Shown: positions 44,737 to 52,891 of the stretch, one piece after another
Layout: each line of letters opens with the position of its first letter
Numbering within the stretch: position 1 is the stretch's first letter
Assembly (NCBI RefSeq): GCF_947495025.1
Contig: NZ_CANLXG010000001.1
Coordinates: forward strand, 1,488,001 to 1,552,000
From: an uncultured Roseobacter sp.
Lineage (GTDB): Bacteria; Pseudomonadota; Alphaproteobacteria; Rhodobacterales; Rhodobacteraceae
DNA: 64,000 nucleotides
Reading direction: 5' to 3'
Position numbers and translations under genes: made by a program
The notes under the pieces: generated by a model
Database searches by the model: none
Seen by the model: only the letters and a program-made list of their open reading frames with translations
What the model was told of the DNA's origin: nothing

Positions 44737-46329
44737 ATGTCAGAGACCTGGGATTTCATCATTATCGGCGGCGGATCAGCGGGCTGCGTGCTGGCGGCGC
44801 GTCTGTCAGAGGACCCTTCTGTCCGCGTCTGCCTGCTGGAAGCGGGTGGCGGCGATCGCAATCCCCTTTACCATCTGCCTGCCGGCTTTGCGAAAATGAC
44901 CAAAGGCATCGGCGCCTGGGGATGGGAGACAGTGCCCCAGCGCCACATGAAGGACCGCATTTTCAACTATACACAGGCAAAAGTTATTGGTGGCGGATCG
45001 GCGATCAATGCTCAGATCTACACCCGTGGCAATCCGCAGGATTATGACGAGTGGCGACAGATGGGTTGCGAAGGCTGGTCGTATGAGGATGTGCTGCCCT
45101 ATTTCCGGAAATCCGAGGACAACGACACGCACAACAACAGATACCACGGCCAGGGCGGCCCCCTTGGTGTTTCGCAGCCCATTGCCCCGTTACCGATCTG
45201 CGAGGCATATTTTGAGGCCGCGGCACAGGCCGGCATTCCGCGGAACCATGACGTGAATGGCGAAAGACAGGACGGCGCTGCATATTACCAGCTGACGCAG
45301 CGAAACGCGCGCAGATCATCTGCGGCCATGGCCTATCTGGCGCCCAACCTGAAACGGCCAAACCTGACACGCAAACTGAACGCTCAGGTCAGGCGCATCA
45401 TCGTTGAGGATGGCCGGGCACGGGGCGCGGAACTGATGGACGGCACACGCCTTATGGCTGAGGCAGAAGTTCTTCTGTCATCGGGCGCTGTCGGTTCTCC
45501 GCGTCTTTTGCAGCTTTCCGGCATCGGCCCGGCGGATCATCTGCACGAACACGGTATCGCCGTGGTGGCAGATCACCCGCAGGTTGGCGAAAACCTGCAG
45601 GACCATCTCGATCTCTACTGTATCTGCGAAGTGTCGGGCCCTCATACCTATGACCGCTATGCAAAGCCGCATCTTTCTGCATTTGCGGGACTGCAGTATC
45701 TGCTGACAGGCAAGGGACCGGTCGCGTCCAGCTTGTTTGAAACCGGCGGTTTCTGGTATGCAGACCCGGACGCCCGCTCGCCCGACATTCAGTTTCATCT
45801 TGGTCTCGGTACGGGCATTGAAAAGGGGGTACAGGCCATGCCCCAGGGCGGTGTCACGCTCAATTCGTGCTACCTGCGCCCCCGCTCCCGTGGCACCGTC
45901 CGGCTTCAGAGCGGTGATCCGGCCAAGGCGCCACTGATCGATCCGAATTACCTGCAGGACCCGCGCGACCGTGAAATGTCAATCCGTGGCCTGAAGATCA
46001 CGCAGGAAATCCTGTCACAGAAAGCGCTGCAACCGTTTATTCTGGCAGAACGCCTGCCAGGGCCAGGGGTCCGCACGGACGACGATTATTTTGACTTTAT
46101 CTGCGAGCATTCCAAAACCTCGCATCACTGTGCAGGCACCTGTCGCATGGGCGGTGACGATCAGGCAGTCGTTGATACCCGACTGCGCCTGAACGGTGTG
46201 GACGGACTGCGTGTCGTCGATAATTCGATCATGCCGACCGTCATTTCCTCCAACACAAACGCTGCCGCAATCATGATCGGGGAAAAAGCCTCGGACATGA
46301 TCCGGCAGGATCACGGGATAGCCATATGA
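44737..46329 (+). CDS. GMC-family flavin oxidoreductase (second copy, choline-dehydrogenase-like)
   Basis: A 530-residue FAD enzyme closest in pattern to BetA/alcohol dehydrogenases. The FAD motif is GGGSAGCVLAARLSE and GMC signature 1 is visible as GGGSAINAQIYTRG. The catalytic His lies in SKTSHHCAGTCRMG and the second catalytic residue in SSNTNAAAIMIGEKA. GAGGG-like purines precede the ATG. It differs clearly from the first GMC copy, so the two probably act on different hydroxyls or different intermediates. It overlaps the Dabb gene by ATGA. Confidence 0.92.
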   Translation: MSETWDFIIIGGGSAGCVLAARLSEDPSVRVCLLEAGGGDRNPLYHLPAGFAKMTKGIGAWGWETVPQRHMKDRIFNYTQAKVIGGGSAINAQIYTRGNPQDYDEWRQMGCEGWSYEDVLPYFRKSEDNDTHNNRYHGQGGPLGVSQPIAPLPICEAYFEAAAQAGIPRNHDVNGERQDGAAYYQLTQRNARRSSAAMAYLAPNLKRPNLTRKLNAQVRRIIVEDGRARGAELMDGTRLMAEAEVLLSSGAVGSPRLLQLSGIGPADHLHEHGIAVVADHPQVGENLQDHLDLYCICEVSGPHTYDRYAKPHLSAFAGLQYLLTGKGPVASSLFETGGFWYADPDARSPDIQFHLGLGTGIEKGVQAMPQGGVTLNSCYLRPRSRGTVRLQSGDPAKAPLIDPNYLQDPRDREMSIRGLKITQEILSQKALQPFILAERLPGPGVRTDDDYFDFICEHSKTSHHCAGTCRMGGDDQAVVDTRLRLNGVDGLRVVDNSIMPTVISSNTNAAAIMIGEKASDMIRQDHGIAI

Positions 46330-46643
46330 TACGCCATATCGTTCTGACAAAATTCAGGCCGGAGACATCCGAAGAAACCATCCACGGGATTTACGCGGGC
46401 TTGTCTAACCTGACGAACCGCCTGCCCGGCGCTCGGGGATTCACAGGCGGACGCTCGGAAAGTCCCGAGCAGATCGAGCGTGGCTACATGCATGGTTTCG
46501 TTGTCGATTTCGACAGCTGGGAGGCTTTGCAGGCCTATGCCGACAACCCCGAACATAAAGCACTGGGCGGACAGCTTGTCGAGAATGCTGTCGGTGGCAT
46601 CGATGGCATTCTTGTGCTTGACCTGCCGGTCCGGACCGACTGA
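46326..46643 (+). CDS. Dabb-domain (stress-responsive A/B barrel) protein
   Basis: A 105-residue protein of the dimeric alpha-beta barrel class. The N-terminus MIRHIVLTKFRPETS and the central ERGYMHGFVVDF plus AYADNPEHKAL are family landmarks. Related Dabb proteins include polyketide cyclases and small hydratases; many have unknown roles. Being translationally coupled to a GMC enzyme and followed by an aldolase-like gene, it may process a reactive keto intermediate (inference). Confidence 0.88.
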   Translation: MIRHIVLTKFRPETSEETIHGIYAGLSNLTNRLPGARGFTGGRSESPEQIERGYMHGFVVDFDSWEALQAYADNPEHKALGGQLVENAVGGIDGILVLDLPVRTD

Positions 46644-46654
46644 GGAGCCTGCAG

Positions 46655-47818
46655 ATGCTGACCCTTCCCACGTATCACGGCACCCTTGAAAATTACCGGC
46701 AGTCCGGCACACCAGTCATGCCGCGCGCACCTGAGCATCCTTTCAGCCGCACAGCCTTTGCTGCCGCGCATGTGGTGTCTGACCCGCTTGCCGAGCGTGA
46801 TCCGTGGCAGGGGCGGCCCGCCGTCGACTGGGACAGCACGCTGCGCTTCCGGCACTCTCTGTGGGATCAGGGGCTGGGGCTGGCCGAGGCGATGGACACC
46901 GCGCAACGGGGCATGGGGGTCGACTGGGCCACGGCGCGCGAGTTGATTGGCCGGACAATGAAAGAGGCCAGATCGCACCCGCTGCGACCGCGCGTCGCCT
47001 GTGGCGCGGGGACTGATCACGCTGAACCTGCTGACCTGACAACCGAGGACGCTCTGGTCGCCGCTTATTCCACTCAGATGGAAGCAATTGAAGCGGACGG
47101 CGGACAGATCATCATCATGGCCAGCCGGGCCATGGCGGCGAACGGCACCGGGCCCGATTTTTACGCCCGCGTATATGGCCGGCTGATCGAAAGTGCAGCC
47201 CAGCCCGTTATTCTGCACTGGCTGGGCGATATGTTTGATCCCGCGTTGCGGGGCTACTGGGGGTATGATGATCTGGACGATGCCTCAGATGCTGTTCTTG
47301 AACTGATCGGTGATCACGCCCCACGGATTGATGGTATCAAGATCAGCCTGCTTGAACAGTCGCGCGAGGAGGCATTCCGCGCCCGGCTGCCGAAAGGCGT
47401 ACGCCTCTATACCGGCGACGATTTCAACTATGCCGCGCTGATCGAAGGCGATGGCAACCGGTACAGTCACGCCCTGCTGGGGATATTTGCAGCCATTGCG
47501 CCGGCCGCCGCGCAGGCCCTTGAGGCGCTGGCCCGGAACGATACGTCGACCTTCCACAAACTGCTTGAACCGACGGTACCGCTGAGCCGCGAAATCTTCA
47601 AAGCTCCGACGCAGTACTACAAAGCAGGGATCGCATTTCTGGCCTGGCTGAACGGTGCTCAGGAACACTTCATCATGCCTCAGGGTTTTCAGGCCAGCCG
47701 TGAGATCGCGCATTATGCCGAAGTCTTTCGTCTTGCGGATAAAGCAGGCATGCTGGCACAGCCGGACCTTGCAGAAAAACGTATGGGTCTGCTGCTGGAA
47801 ATGCACGGGATCAGCTGA
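46655..47818 (+). CDS. DUF993 family protein, dihydrodipicolinate-synthase-like
   Basis: A 387-residue protein that I recognise as DUF993, a family placed near the dihydrodipicolinate synthase/N-acetylneuraminate lyase TIM barrels. Visible landmarks are GGQIIIMASRAMA, QPVILHWLGDMFDPALRGYWG, DGIKISLLEQ with a Lys placed as in class I aldolases, and LYTGDDFNYAALIEGDG. A Schiff-base aldolase or lyase acting on an oxidised sugar fits both fold and neighbours, but no activity is known to me for the family. AGGAG precedes the ATG. It overlaps the regulator start by one base. Confidence 0.85.
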   Translation: MLTLPTYHGTLENYRQSGTPVMPRAPEHPFSRTAFAAAHVVSDPLAERDPWQGRPAVDWDSTLRFRHSLWDQGLGLAEAMDTAQRGMGVDWATARELIGRTMKEARSHPLRPRVACGAGTDHAEPADLTTEDALVAAYSTQMEAIEADGGQIIIMASRAMAANGTGPDFYARVYGRLIESAAQPVILHWLGDMFDPALRGYWGYDDLDDASDAVLELIGDHAPRIDGIKISLLEQSREEAFRARLPKGVRLYTGDDFNYAALIEGDGNRYSHALLGIFAAIAPAAAQALEALARNDTSTFHKLLEPTVPLSREIFKAPTQYYKAGIAFLAWLNGAQEHFIMPQGFQASREIAHYAEVFRLADKAGMLAQPDLAEKRMGLLLEMHGIS

Positions 47819-48831
47819 TGGCAACGGGCAAGCGACCAACAATTGTCGACGTGGCGGCCCATGCAAAGGTCTCCAAGTCGACTGTTTCGCTTGTTCTCCA
47901 GAATTCACCGCTTGTCAGAAAAGAGACCCGCAAGGCGGTAAATGCATCCATGGTGGCGCTGGGATATGTGCGGAACCGCGCCGCAGCAACGCTGCGCGGT
48001 TCCGGGACCGGCCTCGTCGGTCTGATCATCAATGATCTGCGCAATCCGTTTTTTACCGAGTTTGCAGCATCGGTACAGATGGCACTTGCTGAACGGGGCT
48101 TCGCCACCGTCATTGCAAACTGTGACGAAGACCCGGAAACCCAGACCCGGACAATCGGGACAATGCTCGAACACGATGTTGCCGGTCTTGTGATTTCGCC
48201 CTGCTATGGTGATGCAGACAAGGGGTTTAAGGCGATAGAGCGGGCCGGAATTCCTGCGCTTCAGGTCCTGAGGGACACCCAGAGCAACACTGCGCCACTG
48301 CCGTTTTTCAGTCATGACTATGCGTCTGGCAGCCGTATGGCCGTCCGGCACCTGCTGGATCAGGGAATTGATCGGATCGCATTTGTCGGCGGTGTGCAGG
48401 GACGGAACATTACCGCAGAACGTATGTCAGGGTATCTGGCAGAAATGCAGGCCGCGACGCTGCCGACGACAATACTCCACGGGCCATCGACACGCGCCTT
48501 TGGCAGACTGGCCGTGGAAAAGCTGCTGGCTGAGCATCCTGAGGTTGAGGCGGCCATCTGCTTTAACGATCTTGTGGCACTCGGGGTGCACGCAGGCCTG
48601 TCGCAGGCAGGAAAGATGCCCGGCAGGGACTTTTTCCTGATCGGTTTTGACGACATCGAAGAGGCAAGGCTTGTTTATCCGCCCCTGTCCACGATCAGAT
48701 GCGACGTTGGCCGCTTCGGTGCGATGGCAGCCGGAATACTGTACGAAATGATCCGCAATGATGCTGCGTCTGAAACCCCGGACAGGCTCGCTGTTGAACT
48801 GATAGTCCGCGCGTCCAGCACACGGATCTGA
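47818..48831 (+). CDS. LacI-family transcriptional repressor
   Basis: A 337-residue repressor. The N-terminal helix-turn-helix (TIVDVAAHAKVSKSTVSLVL) and hinge helix (AAATLRG) are followed by a periplasmic-binding-protein-like effector domain (GLIINDLRNPFFTEF at its start). It is the last gene of the operon, overlapping DUF993 by TGATG. It is the natural ligand-responsive partner of the twin operators at 33272, giving autoregulation of the whole operon. The inducer is likely the imported compound or an early intermediate. Confidence 0.93.
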   Translation: MATGKRPTIVDVAAHAKVSKSTVSLVLQNSPLVRKETRKAVNASMVALGYVRNRAAATLRGSGTGLVGLIINDLRNPFFTEFAASVQMALAERGFATVIANCDEDPETQTRTIGTMLEHDVAGLVISPCYGDADKGFKAIERAGIPALQVLRDTQSNTAPLPFFSHDYASGSRMAVRHLLDQGIDRIAFVGGVQGRNITAERMSGYLAEMQAATLPTTILHGPSTRAFGRLAVEKLLAEHPEVEAAICFNDLVALGVHAGLSQAGKMPGRDFFLIGFDDIEEARLVYPPLSTIRCDVGRFGAMAAGILYEMIRNDAASETPDRLAVELIVRASSTRI

Positions 48832-48948
48832 CGCCACAGCGCGATTGCTTTCCCGGACCGGTCTTTGCGTGCACAGCGGCAGGTTTGACAACTTCAGAGT
48901 GTGACTGCAGGCTGTTGGCACAGATAAAACAGATTTAAAGGTGCGGAA

Positions 48949-49461
48949 ATGGCAGATGAAACAGCTCTGGCGGCAGCCCGCGATTCAATGAAATGGTGGA
49001 ACCGCTATTACCATATGCTGCTCTACCTCCACTTTTTCCTCGGCATTTCCGGAATCGTTATCGGCTCGCTGATCGCCGCAGATTTCCAGACCAACTGGAA
49101 GTTTCTCGAACCTCAGTTTCTGGGCATTCTGTCGACGGTGATTGTTGGTGTTGTGTCGTTCGTTCAGCCTGGTCGTATGGCCAGTGTCTTTTATGATGCT
49201 TACTGGCGGATGCGGGTGGCCATCCTGCGACACAAGGAAGGCCAGCTTGATCCGGCCGGCCTTGTGGACGCCATTGCCAATGGATTTACCGCGGTCGCTG
49301 AAATCCAGCCCGAGGCGCTGATTGCAGCAGAGCGCGAACGTGACCGGCCCGATGAAACCCTGACTGAGGAGCAGCAGGCCCGTCTGGTGGCATTTCGTGA
49401 GGCGCTGCTTGCAGAAAACGCCGACACCGCCGAAACAGAACCACCGCGCGAGGGATCATGA
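48949..49461 (+). CDS. Small membrane protein of unknown function
   Basis: A 170-residue protein with two adjacent hydrophobic helices (about 22-42 and 55-75) followed by a charged, helical cytoplasmic tail rich in Glu. The layout (short N-terminus, helix pair, amphipathic tail with AYWRMRVAIL) recalls SLATT-type membrane modules, but this is a resemblance only. The family was not identified. It begins 117 bases after the LacI gene with its own ribosome binding site, and precedes the tandem hydrolase gene by 37 bases, so the two may be co-transcribed. Confidence 0.65.
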   Translation: MADETALAAARDSMKWWNRYYHMLLYLHFFLGISGIVIGSLIAADFQTNWKFLEPQFLGILSTVIVGVVSFVQPGRMASVFYDAYWRMRVAILRHKEGQLDPAGLVDAIANGFTAVAEIQPEALIAAERERDRPDETLTEEQQARLVAFREALLAENADTAETEPPREGS

Positions 49462-49498
49462 ATCCCTGCCAGGGGCTGCCTGAGGGATCCTGCCGGCC

Positions 49499-51232
49499 AT
49501 GACGTCACAATCATCGGCGCTCAGGCGCTGTGGCAGATCAGAAGATCTCGTTGTTATCCTGCATGCATTCCGCGGCGGGCCACGATCCGTGCAAAGCATT
49601 TGCGAGCATGTTCAGTCCGAATTTCCGGACGCCGACCAATATGTGCCGCAACTGCCGTGCCACCTGTTTTCGCGCGCGGACCCGGAGCGCATCGCCAAAG
49701 AACAGCTGGTGGAAATCGACCGAATCCAGGCGTCAAAAGACGGCGGCTACCGGTCGGTGGTCTTTGTGGGGCACAGCATAGGAGGGTTGCTGGCGAGGCG
49801 CATTTTCCTGCTGAAACACGAACGCGAACAGGAAGCCGGGTCACCGGGAGAGCCCGCGTGGGCTGACCATGTCAGCCGTATCGTTCTGCTGGCGGGCATG
49901 AACCGCGGCTGGAGCGCGGGGCACCACCTCAGCCCGCTCAACTATATTCAATGGCGGGCGGGCGCAGCCCTTGCCGGGATGCTCAACTGGTCTGGCAAGG
50001 CACCTTTTCTGATCATGTCGATCCGTCGCGGCGCGCCGTTTATCACAAAACTACGGGTGGGCTGGATCCGGGCCGCGAACGCTGCAGCCGCCGGCGGCAG
50101 GCATTTTCCACGTACCGTTCAGCTTCTTGGGTCGGTCGATGATATGGTTGCGCCATCGGACAATATCGATCTCGTCTCCGGGCGCAGCTTTCATTATCTG
50201 GATGTGCCCTACTCCGGTCACGCATCTGTCGTGCATCTTGATGACCAGACCCCTGTCATGGACCGGGCCGGCAGGGCAAGTACTGCAGGCAACGAACGCC
50301 GGAAGGTTCTTTCGACAGCGCTGACCGCGGATCCGGATACACTTGACAGGGCCGGCTATATCCCGTCGGACCGGCCTCTCAATCCCCAGAACCGCGATAT
50401 AACGGATGTGGTTTTTGTCATCCACGGCATTCGCGACGTCGGCCACTGGACACAGAAAATAGCCCGCGCGATCATGACCAGACACAAGGAGACCCATGGC
50501 GTCATCCGCATGGCCTCCGAGACGTCCAGCTATGGTTTTTTCCCGATGCTTCCTTTTCTCCTGCCATGGGAGCGGCGGCGTAAGGTCGAATGGTTCATGG
50601 ACCAGTACGCCGAAGCACTGGCAGAATTCCCCGGAGCGCATTTCTCTTTCGTGGGCCACAGCAACGGAACGTATCTGCTGGCACGTGCCTTGCGGGATTA
50701 TCCGTTCTGCCGTTTTAAAAATGTTGTTTTTGCCGGCAGCGTCGTGCGGTCAGACTATGACTGGGCAGCCATATACAAACGCGGCCAGGTACAGAGGGTC
50801 CTGAACTTTGTTGCCACATCAGACTGGGTTGTGGCCATTTTTCCAAAAGCGATCGAGCTTCTGCGTCTGCAGGATCTGGGCAGCGGCGGGCATGACGGTT
50901 TTGACGAAGACGCTGCGGACAACCACCTTTTCCAGGTCCGGTACGTACGCGGCCAGCACAGTGCAGCGCTGGTCGAGGAAAACTGGAGTGCGATCGCGGA
51001 ATTTGTCGTAACGGGGGAGACGCCGCAAATCCCCACATCCATCCGGTCCGAAGATCAGTCTGCCGCGCTGGCACGCGTATCGCGGTTCGCGCCAGTGGTC
51101 TGGCTCGTACTCATTACCCTGGTCACAGCGGTCGGCGCGGGGATCTGGGTCCTGGGTGGCTCGGGTGTGTCCGGCACGATTCTTACCGGACTGTACCTCG
51201 TGCTCGTCTGGAAAGTTGTTACCAGGCTCTGA
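49499..51232 (+). CDS. Tandem alpha/beta-hydrolase with C-terminal membrane helices
   Basis: A 577-residue protein with two lipase-like modules in one chain. Module 1 (about 15-265) has LHAFRGG, the nucleophile elbow GHSIGG with Ser93, an acid in GSVDDMVAP and a His in YSGHASVVH. Module 2 (about 300-505) has VIHGIRDVGHW, a second elbow GHSNGT near residue 388, and a His in GQHSAALV. Two hydrophobic helices at about 525-575 would anchor it. No signal peptide is present, so the modules should face the cytoplasm. Serine-esterase, lipase or deacylase activity on membrane lipids is plausible. The duplicated elbow with different flanks suggests an old duplication. Confidence 0.8.
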   Translation: MTSQSSALRRCGRSEDLVVILHAFRGGPRSVQSICEHVQSEFPDADQYVPQLPCHLFSRADPERIAKEQLVEIDRIQASKDGGYRSVVFVGHSIGGLLARRIFLLKHEREQEAGSPGEPAWADHVSRIVLLAGMNRGWSAGHHLSPLNYIQWRAGAALAGMLNWSGKAPFLIMSIRRGAPFITKLRVGWIRAANAAAAGGRHFPRTVQLLGSVDDMVAPSDNIDLVSGRSFHYLDVPYSGHASVVHLDDQTPVMDRAGRASTAGNERRKVLSTALTADPDTLDRAGYIPSDRPLNPQNRDITDVVFVIHGIRDVGHWTQKIARAIMTRHKETHGVIRMASETSSYGFFPMLPFLLPWERRRKVEWFMDQYAEALAEFPGAHFSFVGHSNGTYLLARALRDYPFCRFKNVVFAGSVVRSDYDWAAIYKRGQVQRVLNFVATSDWVVAIFPKAIELLRLQDLGSGGHDGFDEDAADNHLFQVRYVRGQHSAALVEENWSAIAEFVVTGETPQIPTSIRSEDQSAALARVSRFAPVVWLVLITLVTAVGAGIWVLGGSGVSGTILTGLYLVLVWKVVTRL

Positions 51233-51249
51233 CACACGAAGGTGGTGGT

Positions 51250-51441
51250 TCAGCCATCGTCTTTGACAAACAGTGACTGGATATAACTCAGCAGCAGCCA
51301 GGTAATCAGAAACCCGATGCACTCAAGCGTGAAGCTTTTCCATTTGTAAAACATCTCTGCGATGATGAAGGCCGCAGCAAAGGGCACAGCTTCCCGGCGC
51401 AGGGCCATCTGAACACCCAGTTCCCGAAACAAAGAATACAT
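51250..51441 (-). CDS. Small inner-membrane protein
   Basis: A 63-residue protein with one or two hydrophobic helices (AVPFAAAFIIAEMF and FTLECIGFLITWLLLSYIQSLF). GGGGAG lies seven bases before the ATG at 51441, which is preferred over a longer reading. It converges on the tandem hydrolase with an 17-base gap. Function unknown. Confidence 0.5.
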   Translation of the reverse strand: MYSLFRELGVQMALRREAVPFAAAFIIAEMFYKWKSFTLECIGFLITWLLLSYIQSLFVKDDG

Positions 51442-52024
51442 AATTTCACTCCCCGAAAGTCTGTCGGTCAAAAGTACGGCAGCGTCTGGAGTTACCCGAA
51501 AATACAGGTTCACGCACCGCCCGCACTACAACTATAGCGATTACACTCCGGCAGTTCTACGCAGTTGTTTTTCGCGCCGGTATGACGGGTGGCGAAGTCC
51601 CGCCGGAAAGCCCGGAAACCGAACTGGCCCGTGTAGACAAAGGTAAACAACTTCTTGACGGAATCACATCATACAACGTTAACTAGAAACAGATTTCGAA
51701 ATTCTACTCTTTCGCCAGTGGTCTGAAGAAGGGAGGTTCGCTTAAATCCACGACCGCAGGGGAGTGTCCCTGCCGTACCAAACTCATTTTTCACGAGTGT
51801 TTTTTGCGCGGTCTTCCCGATCGCACAGCGGCCGCAGATACAAAGCGGGACATACCCGATAACAGGCCGGATCAGTCGCTTTGATGCGATGGTTCAACAG
51901 GATCTCCGATCTTTTGAGCAGCTGAAAATTTATTTTTAAGGGCGCGCCGCCCGTTCAGGAACTCGCACTTCCAGCCTCCGGTATCAGCCGGACGCAGCAG
52001 CAGCGCCCGGTCAGGGAGTGATCG
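51442..52024. other. Intergenic region before the giant-protein operon
   Basis: No convincing gene lies in these 583 bases. A 34-codon ATG frame at 51582-51686 has protein-like composition but no ribosome binding site and is not called. The stretch 51640-51720 is AT-rich and is the best place for the promoter. A hairpin (GCAGGG at 51756-51761, CCCTGC at 51768-51773) could act in the leader. An AT-rich tract with T-runs at 51785-51810 follows it. Confidence 0.45.
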
Positions 52025-52891
52025 ATGGGACGCCGACCCACGAACATCCGGAATATGCCAGCCGTAGGCCGAAGGCTTTCCGAACTTAACCGCCTGGAAA
52101 ATCTGTCTCCGGCGGATCGCGAGCGCATCGAGAGGATCATGCGCGAAGCAGAAGGTCTCGATCGTTTTAACCTCGACGACCTGATCATTGTGTCGGACAG
52201 ACCCGCACCTGATGTGCAGGAGGAGAAACCAAAGCCCGCGCTGCGGGCGCGGGACGTTTCGAGTACAATCGAAGATGCCCTGAATGAGGCGCGACCGACC
52301 ACCGGACGTGACCCGCTGAGGGGTGTTACGGGTTCGGTTCTTGAACGCCTTCGTGAGAAATTTCCCGGTGCCCTGCCGGACGGGCCGCTCAAACCAGGAG
52401 ACAAGGGCGCCGCGTTGCCGGTTAACACAGAGGCACTCGCCAAACTCATCCGCGTGGCGGCGATCAACCGGTCGGAAGGTCAGGCCAGTGTGATCTGGGA
52501 CGATGGTATCAACCAGCTCATGGTGCATGCCGGCCGTATCGACGCAACCGTCACCGAGGGACGCATACGGATCGACATACCCGTCGAAGCGGACAGCCTC
52601 CGCGCTAGGATGCAGGTGCCTTTCTCGGTTGGCAGTGACAAGCGCAAAAGCGGGCTGGTGATGGCCACACTTGACCGCCCTGCGGGCAACGCGGTTGTGG
52701 CCCGTATCTGGGGGGACTCTCTGATTGCGCTGGCACACGGAGCCCTGGTGGAAGTGGCCGGTAAGATGGCCGGCGCGTCGGGCCGTGATGCCGAAAACAG
52801 GGAACTCGTGATCCGCGGACTGACAGCCCAAAGGGGGCAGTTCACGGTTGAGACGCAGGCAGACATTTCCTTGCGGAGGTTCCTGCGATGA
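52025..52891 (+). CDS. Unrecognised 288-residue protein, first gene of the giant-protein operon
   Basis: The family was not recognised. GGGAG lies eight bases before the ATG. The first 60 residues are strongly helical and charged (LSPADRERIERIMREAEGL). A proline/charge-rich linker follows (about 68-85), and the last 150 residues alternate short strands (QASVIWDDGINQLMVHAGRIDATVT; RIRIDIPVEADSLRARMQVPF). No signal peptide, membrane helix or cysteine-rich motif is present, so it should be cytoplasmic. Its stop overlaps the start of the 3280-residue gene by ATGA, tying the two products together in amount and time; a chaperone, adaptor or assembly partner is possible. Confidence 0.75.
   Translation: MGRRPTNIRNMPAVGRRLSELNRLENLSPADRERIERIMREAEGLDRFNLDDLIIVSDRPAPDVQEEKPKPALRARDVSSTIEDALNEARPTTGRDPLRGVTGSVLERLREKFPGALPDGPLKPGDKGAALPVNTEALAKLIRVAAINRSEGQASVIWDDGINQLMVHAGRIDATVTEGRIRIDIPVEADSLRARMQVPFSVGSDKRKSGLVMATLDRPAGNAVVARIWGDSLIALAHGALVEVAGKMAGASGRDAENRELVIRGLTAQRGQFTVETQADISLRRFLR

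Noticed and set aside
51582..51686. 34-codon open frame in the gap before the giant-protein operon
   Set aside because: No ribosome binding site and no similarity that I recognise; too short to support.
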